Below, in pieces: positions 9,488 to 17,413 of a stretch of 64,000 bases of DNA. The DNA lies in the NCBI RefSeq assembly GCF_011926545.1, contig NZ_JAATIT010000003.1, forward strand, positions 124,001 to 188,000, in the 5' to 3' direction. The position numbers and the translations under genes are program-made. Position 1 is the first letter of the stretch. Each line of letters starts with the position of its first letter. The notes below the pieces were generated by a model. The model had not been told where the DNA came from. It ran no database searches and saw nothing but the letters and a program-made list of their open reading frames with translations. The stretch is from Sphingopyxis italica. Its GTDB lineage: Bacteria > Pseudomonadota > Alphaproteobacteria > Sphingomonadales > Sphingomonadaceae.

Positions 9488-10186
9488 ATGTGTGTCGTCG
9501 CCCTCGCCAACCGCGTCCATCCCGACTGGCCGCTCATCCTCATCGGCAACCGCGACGAGTTCCACGCGCGCGCCGCCGCGCCGCTGCACGAATGGGACGA
9601 CGGCAGCGGCATCGTCGCCGGGCGCGATCTGCAGGCGGGAGGGACCTGGCTCGGCGTCCACCGTCCGAGCGGGCGCACCGTCGTCGTGACCAATGTGCGC
9701 GGTGCGATGCCCGATCCCGCGAAGGAATCGCGCGGCGCACTCGTCGTCGACACGCTGCGCGGCGACGGACGCTTCGCCGATCCCGCCGCCGAGGACCTGC
9801 CACGCTTCAACGCGTTCAACCTGTTCGCGGTTGATGGCGGCGCGGCGCGGCTGCTGACCAATCGTCCGGTCCCGCTGATCATGCCGCTGGAGCCCGGCGT
9901 CCATGCGCTCGCCAACGAGCCCGTCGATGCCTCCTGCCCGCGCGCCGAGCGGCTGCGCCTCGCCCTCGAAACACTTGTCGCGGCGGGCGCCGATCCCGCG
10001 GGCCTGCTCGATACGCTGATGGCGGCGGACGACCCCGCGCTGTTCCTGCGCGGCGACGTCTATGGAACGCGCGCCTCGACCTTGGTCGCGATTTCGGCCG
10101 ACGGGAACGTCAGGATGATCGAGCGCCGATATGAAAAGGGCGGCCGTCCCGCCGGAACGACCGCCCTCGAATTTCATATCGGCTAA
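9488..10186 (+). CDS. NRDE (TANGO2) family protein
   Basis: A 232-residue protein beginning MCVVALANRVHPDWPLILIGNRDE, with the NRDE motif at about residues 22-25 that defines this family, which is shared by bacteria and eukaryotes (TANGO2). Downstream conserved blocks include AGGTWLGV, VTNVRG, SRGALV, FNLFA and YGTRASTLV. Its biochemical role is not established; a haem-related role has been proposed for eukaryotic members. The open frame continues upstream, but the conserved N-terminus fixes the start at 9488. The 3' end of the gene contains a hairpin that probably terminates convergent infC transcription. Confidence 0.88.
   Translation: MCVVALANRVHPDWPLILIGNRDEFHARAAAPLHEWDDGSGIVAGRDLQAGGTWLGVHRPSGRTVVVTNVRGAMPDPAKESRGALVVDTLRGDGRFADPAAEDLPRFNAFNLFAVDGGAARLLTNRPVPLIMPLEPGVHALANEPVDASCPRAERLRLALETLVAAGADPAGLLDTLMAADDPALFLRGDVYGTRASTLVAISADGNVRMIERRYEKGGRPAGTTALEFHIG
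10133..10166 (-). terminator. Likely infC terminator inside the NRDE gene
   Basis: AGGGCGG (10136-10142) and CCGCCCT (10160-10166) form a stem which, on the minus strand, is followed by TTTTC. It lies 33 bases beyond the infC stop codon and within the last codons of the convergent NRDE gene. Confidence 0.6.
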
Positions 10187-10198
10187 GCCGAACGCGCT

Positions 10199-10747
10199 CT
10201 ACTTCGGCGCGATGACCATCAGCATCTGGCGGCCCTCGGTGCGCGGATGCGCCTCGACCTTCGCGATTTCGGACGTCAGCTCGGCGACGCGCTGGAGCAC
10301 GTTGAGGCCAAGCTGGGTGTGGCTCATCTCGCGGCCGCGGAAGCGCATGGTCATCTTGACCTTGTCGCCTTCCCCGAGGAAGTCGAAGACCTTCTTCATC
10401 TTCACGTCGAAATCATGATCGTCGATGTTCGGACGCATCTTGATCTCTTTGATTTCCTGCGTCTTCTGGCTCTTGCGCGCGAGGTTCGCCTTTTTCTGCG
10501 CCTCATATTTGAACTTGCCGACGTCGAGGAATTTGCACACCGGCGGATCGGCGTTGGGAGATACTTCCACCAGGTCGAGCCCGACCTCGGCCGCCTGTTC
10601 GATCGCTTCGGCCGTCAGCATTACGCCCAGATTTTCGCCTTCGTCGTCAATGACGCGGACCTTGGGGGAGGCGATGAATTCATTGTATCGCGGGCCATTC
10701 TTGGGCGGCATTCGGTCCATCGGGCGGCGAGTCGTGGGCGGTGGTAT
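10199..10747 (-). CDS. infC: Translation initiation factor IF-3
   Basis: IF-3 binds the 30S subunit, blocks premature 50S joining and proofreads the start codon. Both domains are present: the N-terminal domain with VRVIDDEGENLGVM and VEVSPNADPPVCKFLDVGKFKYE, and the C-terminal domain with KMRPNIDDHDFDVK and RFRGREMSH. The start is placed at an AUA codon at 10747 because AGGAG (10760-10756) lies exactly 8 bases upstream; this gives 182 residues, Met-PPPTTRRPMDRMPPKNG. The first ATG in frame (10720) has no ribosome-binding site. Rare start codons on infC are known to allow IF-3 autoregulation. Confidence 0.95.
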   Translation of the reverse strand: MPPPTTRRPMDRMPPKNGPRYNEFIASPKVRVIDDEGENLGVMLTAEAIEQAAEVGLDLVEVSPNADPPVCKFLDVGKFKYEAQKKANLARKSQKTQEIKEIKMRPNIDDHDFDVKMKKVFDFLGEGDKVKMTMRFRGREMSHTQLGLNVLQRVAELTSEIAKVEAHPRTEGRQMLMVIAPK

Positions 10748-10760
10748 AGCTGTATCTCCT
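10745..10760 (-). promoter_or_regulatory. Ribosome-binding site and AUA start of infC
   Basis: Reading leftward, AGGAG is followed by 8 bases (ATACAGCT) and then ATA. No ATG, GTG or TTG lies at a suitable distance. The non-canonical codon is the one IF-3 would discriminate against, as with AUU in Escherichia coli infC. Confidence 0.7.
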
Positions 10761-10906
10761 GAATCGTTGTAAATAGGCGAGCGGCATCGACGCCGGAACA
10801 CGCGCGATTGTCATATAGTGATCGCCGCGCCGCCGTAAAGGCCGCCGCGTTTTTCCGATACCGGTTTTCGGCCAACTGTGGCCGGTCTGCCACTGTCAAA
10901 CGCGGT

Positions 10907-12136
10907 TCACCATTTGGTCGGCGCGGGATCGACGACGCGGAAGCCGCCGGCGCCGATCTCGCTGACCTCGAGCGCGCGCTCGGCGATACCGCGGTTGTTG
11001 AAGCGGAAGATACCGTCGATCCCGCCGAAACCGTCGGCGGCGAGCAGGCGGTTCACCGGAAAATTGCTCCCCGGCTTCCAGTCGCGCGCGATGCGCACGG
11101 TCAACAGCACCGAATCATAGCCAAGGCTCGCGAGCCGGTACGGCGGCCGGCCGAAGCGGGTGCGATATTTGGTCGCGAGCTGGCTATAAAGGCCGTCTGA
11201 GACGCTGGCGAACCACGCCCCGCGCATCGCGGCACTGCCGCCCAATGCCGCGTCGGTGTTCCACAGCTCGGTGCCGAGAATCTGCTTGTCGCCCGTGCCC
11301 TTGATCATGGGGACGGCGCGGATCGCATTGCCGCCGCTGTCGGCGATCAGCACCGCGTCCATCGCCCCCGCATTGACGAGCCGCCGCGCCGCGCCCGACA
11401 GCGCGGTCGCGCTGCGGTCATAGCTTTCGACCGCGACGAGCGTGCCGCCCGCCTCGGCGACCGCCGCGCGAAAGGCGGCGGCCGAGCGATCGCCATAGAC
11501 ATTTTTGGGCACGAGCGCGCCGAACCGCTGATGGCCCTTGGCGCGCGAAAAGGCGACGACGCGCTCGACCGACTGGCCGGGGACGAAGCCCATGATGAAG
11601 ACGCCGTTGCCCGCGACGCTGCTGTCGTTCGAGAAGCTCAGCACCGGAACCTTCGCGCCGCGCGCGATCGGCGCGACCGCGGAAACATCCTCGCTGAGCA
11701 GCGGCCCGAGGATCAGCTTGTTGCCGTCGGCGACCGCCTGCCGCGCAGCCGCGGCGGCGCCGAGCGCGGTGTCGTAAGTTGTGATGCGCACGCGCTCGGT
11801 GCGCGTATCGAGCAGCGCGAGCGTCGTCGCATTGGCGATCGCGGTGCCGACATCGGCGTTGGCGCCCGTCTTCGGCACGAGCAGCGCGACGCGGTGGCGA
11901 TCGGTGTCGGTGGGAAGGCCGGGGCCGACATTGTCGGTCGGATCGGTCGGCGGCGGCGGGGTCACCGGGCCGCCGGTCTTCGGCACGACCTGGCACGCCG
12001 CCAGCAGCCCCGCCAGCGCGATCGCGCCGAGCCCGCGCAGCATCTGGCGGCGCGGCGACGCATTATTTTGGCGCGCGCGCTGATGGCAATCGGAGGCAGT
12101 CTCTGCCATTTTCGGCGTCATGCCAGATTCGAACAT
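10907..12136 (-). CDS. LpoA-like penicillin-binding-protein activator lipoprotein
   Basis: A 409-residue lipoprotein with a signal segment LRGLGAIALAGLLAAC and lipobox cysteine about residue 48, a proline/threonine linker and a periplasmic-binding-protein type 1 fold (VALLVPKTGANADVGTAIANA, ILGPLLSEDV, LSFSNDSSVAGNGVFIMGF, YGDRSAAAF). This matches the LppC/LpoA C-terminal domain; the N-terminal TPR domain of gamma-proteobacterial LpoA is lacking, as in other alphaproteobacteria. It may stimulate a class A penicillin-binding protein. AGGGAG lies 8 bases before the ATG at 12136, and the gene is divergent from rsmI with a 17-base overlap; internal ATGs at 12118, 12109 and 12043 are alternatives. 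Confidence 0.8.
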   Translation of the reverse strand: MFESGMTPKMAETASDCHQRARQNNASPRRQMLRGLGAIALAGLLAACQVVPKTGGPVTPPPPTDPTDNVGPGLPTDTDRHRVALLVPKTGANADVGTAIANATTLALLDTRTERVRITTYDTALGAAAAARQAVADGNKLILGPLLSEDVSAVAPIARGAKVPVLSFSNDSSVAGNGVFIMGFVPGQSVERVVAFSRAKGHQRFGALVPKNVYGDRSAAAFRAAVAEAGGTLVAVESYDRSATALSGAARRLVNAGAMDAVLIADSGGNAIRAVPMIKGTGDKQILGTELWNTDAALGGSAAMRGAWFASVSDGLYSQLATKYRTRFGRPPYRLASLGYDSVLLTVRIARDWKPGSNFPVNRLLAADGFGGIDGIFRFNNRGIAERALEVSEIGAGGFRVVDPAPTKW

Positions 12137-12980
12137 CTCAGATTCTCCCTTGCCCGGTCTCTATATCGTCGCGACGCCCATCGGCAACCTCGGCGACATC
12201 GGCGCGCGCGCGGCCAAAACGCTCGCCTCCGCCGGCGTGATCGCCGCGGAGGATACGCGCGTGACCGCGAAGCTGCTGTCGCATCTGGGTTTGCGTGTGC
12301 CGATGACCCCCTACCATGATCATAGCGACGAACGCACCCGCGCCGCGCTGGTTGCGCGGATGGAGGCCGAAATTGTCGTCCTGGTGTCGGACGCGGGAAC
12401 CCCGCTGATTTCGGACCCCGGCTACAAGCTCGTCCGCGATGCGCGCGCGGCGGGACGCCATATCGTCACCCTGCCCGGCCCCTGCGCCGCGATCGCCGGC
12501 ATCACCCTGTCGGGCCTGCCGAGCGACCGCTTTCTCTTCGCGGGCTTCCTGCCGAACAAGGCGAAGGCGCGCGCCGACACCATCGCCGAATTCGCGGGGT
12601 TGCGCGCCACCTTGGTATTTTACGAAAGCGGACCGCGGCTGTCGGCCTCGCTGGCGGCGATGGCCGAAGGGCTCGGCGACCGCGAGGCGGCGGTCGCGCG
12701 CGAGATCAGCAAGCTTTACGAGGAATGCGTCACCGGCACGCTGACCGAGCTTGCGGCGCGCTACGCCGACGCGCCGCCGAAGGGCGAGATCGTCGTCATC
12801 GTCGGCCCGCCGGGCGAAGCGGTGGCCGAGGAAGCCGACGACGCGACGCTCGATGCGGCGCTGCGCGAGGCGATGGCCGACAAGCCCGTCGCGCAGGCGG
12901 CAAAGGCGGTCGCCAAACGCTTCGGCCGCGACCGGCACGAGGTCTACGCCCGCGCGCTCGCCCTGAAAGAGCGGGCTTGA
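12120..12980 (+). CDS. rsmI: 16S rRNA (cytidine-1402 2'-O) methyltransferase
   Basis: A 286-residue SAM-dependent methyltransferase of the tetrapyrrole-methylase fold that 2'-O-methylates C1402 in the ribosomal P site. Characteristic blocks are LYIVATPIGNLGDI, AEDTRVTAKLL, VLVSDAGTPLISDPGY, LPGPCAAIAGITLSGLPSDRF and REISKLYEECVTGTL. The start at 12120 lacks a clear ribosome-binding site and overlaps the divergent lipoprotein gene. The stop overlaps the TTG start of yraN. The order lpoA-like, rsmI, yraN is widely conserved. Confidence 0.95.
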   Translation: MPDSNISDSPLPGLYIVATPIGNLGDIGARAAKTLASAGVIAAEDTRVTAKLLSHLGLRVPMTPYHDHSDERTRAALVARMEAEIVVLVSDAGTPLISDPGYKLVRDARAAGRHIVTLPGPCAAIAGITLSGLPSDRFLFAGFLPNKAKARADTIAEFAGLRATLVFYESGPRLSASLAAMAEGLGDREAAVAREISKLYEECVTGTLTELAARYADAPPKGEIVVIVGPPGEAVAEEADDATLDAALREAMADKPVAQAAKAVAKRFGRDRHEVYARALALKERA

Positions 12981-13327
12981 ACCGCGCCGCCGCCGAAGCG
13001 CGCGGACGCAAGGCCGAACGCCGCGCCGCCTGGTGGCTGCGCCTCCACGGCTGGCGCATATTGGGCGAGCGCCTCCGCGTCCCCGTCGGCGAGGTCGACC
13101 TCGTCGCGCGGCGCGGACGCATGATCGCCTTCATCGAGGTCAAATGGCGCGACCGCGCCGCCGACCTCGACCTCGCGATCGACCCGTATCGCCTGCGCCG
13201 CGTCGCCGCCGCCGCCGAAATGCTCGCCCCGCGCTTCGCGGGCCCGCGCGACGACATCCGAATCGACGCGATGCTCCTTGCGCCGCGCCGCCTGCCGCGC
13301 CATCTGGTCCACGTCTGGCAGCCTTAG
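12977..13327 (+). CDS. yraN: UPF0102 family endonuclease-fold protein YraN
   Basis: A 116-residue protein of the UPF0102 (YraN) family, with the restriction-endonuclease-like core: GRKAERRAAWWLRLHGW, then GEVDLVARRGRMIAFIEVKWR. The E-x-D-L and E-V-K residues are those of a nuclease active site, although activity in the family is not well defined. The proposed start is TTG at 12977, overlapping the rsmI stop (TTGA) and giving MNRAAAEARG; no ATG fits. Translational coupling to rsmI is likely. Confidence 0.9.
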   Translation: MNRAAAEARGRKAERRAAWWLRLHGWRILGERLRVPVGEVDLVARRGRMIAFIEVKWRDRAADLDLAIDPYRLRRVAAAAEMLAPRFAGPRDDIRIDAMLLAPRRLPRHLVHVWQP

Positions 13328-13352
13328 GGATGCCGCAACGACGCTCTTTGTC

Positions 13353-13430
13353 CGTCATCCCGGCGAAGGCCGGGATCTCGCCGGTGCGTCATGTTGCGAC
13401 GACGAGATCCCGGCCTTCGCCGGGATGACG
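13353..13430. repeat. 78-nt intergenic palindrome, copy 1
   Basis: Two perfectly complementary 28-base arms (13353-13380 and 13403-13430, starting CGTCATCCCGGCGAAGG) enclose a 22-base spacer. A second copy with identical arms and the same spacer length lies at 33641-33718. It sits between yraN and gshB. Confidence 0.9.
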
Positions 13431-13479
13431 AATTGGACTAGGTGACGCCGGTCTTCGCGCGCACCTTGAGGAGAAAAAC

Positions 13480-14430
13480 ATGACCCTGCGCGCCGCGGTA
13501 CAGATGGACCCGATGGACAATATCAATATCGGGGGCGACAGCAGCTTTGCGTTGATCCTGAAGGCGCTCGAACGCGGGTACGAGCTTTATCATTACGACG
13601 TCCGCGGGCTGACGTGGGAGGCCGGACGGCTGACGACCAAGGCGCATCGCATCGTCGCGGCGCAGCGCGAAGCCGGCGCGCATTACAAGTTCGGCGACGA
13701 TGTGCTGCTCGATCTCGGGCGCGACGTCGATGTCGTGCTGATGCGGCAGGACCCGCCCTTCGACCTCGGCTACCTCACCGGAACCTGGCTGCTCGAACGC
13801 ATCGGGCACGAAACGCTGGTGGTCAACGACCCCGCTTCGGTCCGCAACGCGCCCGAAAAGGTCTTCGTGCTCGACTTCCCCGAGTTCATGCCGCCGACGA
13901 TGGTCACGCGTGAGTTGGACGCGGTGAAGGATTTCCAGGCGCGTTATGGCGCGGTCGTCATCAAGCCGCTCCACGGCAACGGCGGCAAGGCGGTGTTCCG
14001 CGTCGATGCCGATGGCGCGAACCTCGGCGCGCTCGTCGAGCTGTTCGGACAGGTCTGGCCCGAACCCTTCATGGTCCAGCAATTCCTCCCCAGCGTCAGC
14101 CAGGGCGACAAGCGCATCGTGCTCGTCGACGGCGAGGTCGCAGGGGCGATCAACCGCAAGCCCGGCGAAGGCGAATTCCGCTCGAACCTCGCGGTCGGCG
14201 GCTATGCCGAGGCGGCCGAACTGACCCCGCGCGAGCAGGAAATTTGCGACGTCCTGGGGCCTGCGCTCAAGGAACGCGGGCTGATCTTCGTCGGTATCGA
14301 CGTGATCGGCGGCGAATGGCTCACCGAAATCAACGTCACTTCGCCGACCGGCATCGTCGCGATCGACCGTTTCAACGACAGCGATACGGCGGGCATGATC
14401 TGGGATGCGATCAAACGCCGGATCGGCTGA
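13480..14430 (+). CDS. gshB: Glutathione synthetase
   Basis: A 316-residue ATP-grasp enzyme that joins gamma-glutamylcysteine and glycine. Family blocks include MDPMDNINIGGDSSFALILKA-like N-terminus, RQDPPFDLGYLTGTW, the ATP-grasp lysine in VIKPLHGNGGKAVF, the glycine-rich loop, EGEFRSNLAVGG and the C-terminal EINVTSPTG. AGGAG lies 7 bases before the ATG. Sharing its neighbourhood with rsmI and yraN is a conserved arrangement. DedA follows in the same direction 22 bases later. Confidence 0.97.
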   Translation: MTLRAAVQMDPMDNINIGGDSSFALILKALERGYELYHYDVRGLTWEAGRLTTKAHRIVAAQREAGAHYKFGDDVLLDLGRDVDVVLMRQDPPFDLGYLTGTWLLERIGHETLVVNDPASVRNAPEKVFVLDFPEFMPPTMVTRELDAVKDFQARYGAVVIKPLHGNGGKAVFRVDADGANLGALVELFGQVWPEPFMVQQFLPSVSQGDKRIVLVDGEVAGAINRKPGEGEFRSNLAVGGYAEAAELTPREQEICDVLGPALKERGLIFVGIDVIGGEWLTEINVTSPTGIVAIDRFNDSDTAGMIWDAIKRRIG

Positions 14431-14452
14431 CCTCGCGAGGAGTTCCTCTCCC

Positions 14453-15061
14453 ATGACCGACTTCATCCTGAACCTGATCCATAGCTGGGGCTATGCGGGG
14501 ATTTTCATCCTCATGTTCCTCGAAAATGTGTTCCCGCCGATCCCGTCCGAAGTGATCATGGGGCTCGGCGGGATCGCCGTCGCGCAGGGCCGCTTCGATT
14601 TCTGGACGCTGGTCGCGGTCGCGGTCGCGGGCACGACCGCGGGCAACTGGATCTGGTACGCGATCGGGCGCTGGATCGGCTATGAGCGACTCAAACCTTT
14701 CATCGACCGCCACGGCCGCTGGCTGACGCTCGACTGGGCCGAGGTCGAGAAGATGCACCATGCCTTCCTGAAATATGGCCCCGCGATCGTCTTCGTCGCG
14801 CGCTTCATGCCCGTCGCGCGGACGATGGTGTCGCTGCCCGCGGGCATGGTGCGGATGAACCAGCTCAAATTCCTGATCTGGACCGCCGCCGGCTCGACGA
14901 TCTGGATCGCCGCGCTCGCCGGCGCGGGCAGCTGGTTCGGCAAGCAATTCGCCAACCTCGACGCCTTCGTCGGCCCGCTCGCGCTGGTCGCGATCGGCTC
15001 GCTGATCGCGGTCTATATTTACCGCGTGATCACCTGGAAGCCGAAGACGAAGGGAAAATGA
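14453..15061 (+). CDS. DedA-family membrane protein
   Basis: A 202-residue inner-membrane protein of the DedA/SNARE-associated family, implicated in lipid flipping and membrane homeostasis. Conserved elements are ENVFPPIPSEVIMGLGG near the N-terminus, GNWIWYAIGRWIGYERL, and the arginine-bearing FVARFMPVARTMVSLPAGM. At least four hydrophobic segments are visible. The ATG at 14453 is preceded by GAGGAG 10 bases upstream. It probably shares a transcript with gshB. Confidence 0.92.
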   Translation: MTDFILNLIHSWGYAGIFILMFLENVFPPIPSEVIMGLGGIAVAQGRFDFWTLVAVAVAGTTAGNWIWYAIGRWIGYERLKPFIDRHGRWLTLDWAEVEKMHHAFLKYGPAIVFVARFMPVARTMVSLPAGMVRMNQLKFLIWTAAGSTIWIAALAGAGSWFGKQFANLDAFVGPLALVAIGSLIAVYIYRVITWKPKTKGK

Positions 15062-15116
15062 CCGGTCCTTGCCGCGCTCTGCGGCAATGATCGCTTCCGG
15101 CCGGAAGCTGACCTTA

Positions 15117-15250
15117 ATCCTCCCTGCGGCGAAGCCGTGGGGAGGGGGACCGTCGCCGCAGCGATGGTGGAGGGGCAGCGACCTCGCTCTATAGCCCCTC
15201 CGTCAGCGCTTCGCGCTGCCACCTCCCCATGGCTCCGCCACAGGGAGGAT
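15117..15250. repeat. Composite intergenic repeat, copy A
   Basis: The element is bounded by ATCCTCCCTG and its complement CAGGGAGGAT and contains inner palindromic blocks rich in CCCCTCC. Related copies lie at 33009-33146 and 41390-41526; in this copy the order of the internal blocks is reversed. It lies between the convergent dedA and xerC genes. Confidence 0.85.
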
Positions 15251-15282
15251 TTTAACGTCCGCTTCCCACCCCAAAGCCGACG

Positions 15283-16173
15283 TCATGCCCGCGGATGCGC
15301 ACTCCGGTAAATGTCGAGCAAATGCGCGGCATCGACCGCGGTATAGACCTGCGTCGAGGCAAGGCTCGCATGCCCCAGCAGTTCCTGCAAACTCCGCAAA
15401 TCGGCGCCGCCCGCGAGCAGATGCGTCGCGAAGCTGTGGCGCAGCGCGTGCGGCGTCGTCCGTTCGGGCAGGCCCAGCGCGCGCCGCGCTGCGCGCACGC
15501 TCGCGCGGACAACGCCCGGCTGGAGCGGCCCGCCGCGCGCGCCGAGAAACAGCGGCGTTTCCTTCGCGATCGGCCAGGGGCAAGCCGCGACATAGCGCGA
15601 CACCGCGTTCGCAACCGCCGGCAGCACCGGCACGATCCGCGTCTTGCCCCGCTTGCCTGTGACGCGCAGCGTGTCGCCGAGCGGCAGCACCGCGCCGGTA
15701 AGCGACAGCGCCTCGCCGATCCGTAGCCCCGCGCCATAGAGCAGCAACAGCAGCGCGAAATCGCGCGCCCCGACCCAGCCTTCGCGCGCATTGTCCTCGA
15801 CATCCTGCGCCAATTGCAACGCCTCGGCCGGGGCGACCGGGCGCGGCAGGCCCTTTTTGACGCGCGGCCCGCGCATCTGCGGCACGCTGGCGTTCGATCC
15901 GCCGACGAAGCGCAGGAAACTGCGCAGCGCGCTGAGTTCGCGCGCCGCCGACGCGTTGCCGAGCCCCTCGGCGCGACGCTCGGCGAGATAGGAGCGCAGA
16001 TCGTTCGGGGTCAGCGCTTTCAGCACGTGCGCGTCGACGGCGCCGCCGCGATGTATCGACAGAAAGCCGCAGAACCGCTCGGCGGTCGCGATATAGGCGC
16101 GGCGCGTATGCTCCGACCGGCGCTTCTCATGCGCCAGATGGGCATCCCAATCGCGGATTAACTGCTGTGCCAA
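15283..16173 (-). CDS. xerC: Tyrosine recombinase XerC
   Basis: A 296-residue site-specific recombinase that resolves chromosome dimers at dif together with XerD. The catalytic set is complete: Arg151 (GAGLRIGEAL), Lys174, His242 and Arg245 (HALRHSFATHLL), His268 (LLGHAS) and the nucleophile Tyr277 (STQVY). The N-terminal SAM-like domain is present. The start used is TTG at 16173 after a GAGGG-containing stretch. No integrase-associated mobile genes are nearby, and the alphaproteobacterial housekeeping form fits best. XerD is distinguished from XerC mainly by similarity, so the symbol is likely but not certain. Confidence 0.85.
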   Translation of the reverse strand: MAQQLIRDWDAHLAHEKRRSEHTRRAYIATAERFCGFLSIHRGGAVDAHVLKALTPNDLRSYLAERRAEGLGNASAARELSALRSFLRFVGGSNASVPQMRGPRVKKGLPRPVAPAEALQLAQDVEDNAREGWVGARDFALLLLLYGAGLRIGEALSLTGAVLPLGDTLRVTGKRGKTRIVPVLPAVANAVSRYVAACPWPIAKETPLFLGARGGPLQPGVVRASVRAARRALGLPERTTPHALRHSFATHLLAGGADLRSLQELLGHASLASTQVYTAVDAAHLLDIYRSAHPRA

Positions 16174-16188
16174 ACCCGTCCCTCTCCG

Positions 16189-16219
16189 CCATTAAATAGG
16201 GACTGTCCCTATTTAATGG
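16189..16219. repeat. 31-nt palindrome of the AAATAGGGAC family, copy 1
   Basis: A perfect palindrome with 15-base arms (CCATTAAATAGGGAC) around one central base, between hemW and xerC and just upstream of the xerC start. Two further copies form an inverted pair at 24797-24887. Confidence 0.9.
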
Positions 16220-16236
16220 CTCGCGCGGCGTTGAGG

Positions 16237-17382
16237 CTAGTGGGTTTTCACCACCTCGGAAAGGATCGAGTCGAGCAGCAATATGCCCTGCTCGGTCACC
16301 GCCAGCCGGTCGCCCTCGTGCCGCATCAGCTCCTGGCCCGCCAGTTGCGCCACCGCAGCCGCATCGACGAACGCCTCGCGCGGCAAGCCGCACCGCGCCT
16401 CGATCCGCGCCAGATCCACGCCTTCGGTCAGCCGCAGCCCCATCAACATCGCCTCGGTTGCGCGCTCGTGCGCCGGCAGGTCGGTCTCGACTTTCAGCCC
16501 ATGGCCGTTGCGCGCGACCCCCGCGATGAAATTCTCGGGCTTCTTGTGCCGTTCGGTCGCTTGGCCGAGCCGCCGCCCGTGCGCCCCAGGCCCGATGCCG
16601 GCATAATCGGCGTAGCGCCAGTAAGCGAGATTGTGCCGGCTCTCCTGCCCCATGCGGGCGTGGTTCGAGACTTCGTAGCGCGGCAGCCCGGCGGCGCGCG
16701 CCATCGCCTGCGTCGCGTCGAACAGGTCGGCGGCCGCATCGCCATCGGGGATGGTGAGGTCGCCTTTCGCCGCCAGCGTGGCGAAACGCGTGCCAGGCTC
16801 GATGGTGAGCTGATAGAGCGAGAGATGATCGGTGCCGAACGCTAGCGCGCCCGCCAGCTCGCGCTCCCATGCGGCGAGCGACTGGCCCGGCCGCGCATAG
16901 ATCAGGTCGAAGCTGACGCGTGCAAAAAGCGCCTGCGCGGTCGAAATCGCGCGGCGCGCCTCATCCTCGCTGTGCGCACGCCCCAGAAATTCAAGCACTT
17001 CGGCATCGAAGCTCTGAACGCCTATCGAAACGCGATTGACCCCCGCGGCCGCAAGATCGGCGAAATTGGCAACTTCGACCGAATTGGGATTCGCCTCGAG
17101 CGTGATCTCGACATCGTCCGCGAGACCCCACAGCGCATCCGCCTCGGCAATGACCGCCGCGACCGTTTCGGGCGGCATCAGGCTCGGCGTGCCCCCGCCG
17201 AAGAAGATCGAGCCGACCGTGCGGCCGGGCAGCAACGCCGCCTCGTGCCGCAAGTCCGCGAGCAACGCTTCGCGCCACGCCGCCTGATCGACGCGCTCGC
17301 GCACATGGCTGTTGAAGTCGCAATAGGGGCATTTCGACACGCAAAACGGCCAATGGACATAAAGGGCGAGCGGTTCGGCCAT
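16237..17382 (-). CDS. hemW: Radical SAM haem chaperone HemW
   Basis: A 381-residue radical SAM protein related to coproporphyrinogen III oxidase HemN, now known as a haem-binding chaperone. The N-terminus LALYVHWPFCVSKCPYCDF holds the 4Fe-4S cluster cysteines 14, 18 and 21, with the extra phenylalanine rather than the HemN fourth cysteine pattern. FFGGGTPSL, EANPNSVE and GVNRVSIGVQSF follow, then the C-terminal HemN-type domain. The start ATG at 17382 has a weak ribosome-binding site; the open frame extends upstream without support. It lies in a leftward run with rdgB and rph. Confidence 0.93.
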   Translation of the reverse strand: MAEPLALYVHWPFCVSKCPYCDFNSHVRERVDQAAWREALLADLRHEAALLPGRTVGSIFFGGGTPSLMPPETVAAVIAEADALWGLADDVEITLEANPNSVEVANFADLAAAGVNRVSIGVQSFDAEVLEFLGRAHSEDEARRAISTAQALFARVSFDLIYARPGQSLAAWERELAGALAFGTDHLSLYQLTIEPGTRFATLAAKGDLTIPDGDAAADLFDATQAMARAAGLPRYEVSNHARMGQESRHNLAYWRYADYAGIGPGAHGRRLGQATERHKKPENFIAGVARNGHGLKVETDLPAHERATEAMLMGLRLTEGVDLARIEARCGLPREAFVDAAAVAQLAGQELMRHEGDRLAVTEQGILLLDSILSEVVKTH

Positions 17383-17413
17383 GGGCAGCGATATAGGGGC
17401 TGCCGCGCGGATG

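Noticed and set aside
15283..16173. XerC considered as a phage or island integrase
   Set aside because: Length, N-terminal domain and genomic context fit the housekeeping recombinase; no attachment repeats or cargo genes.
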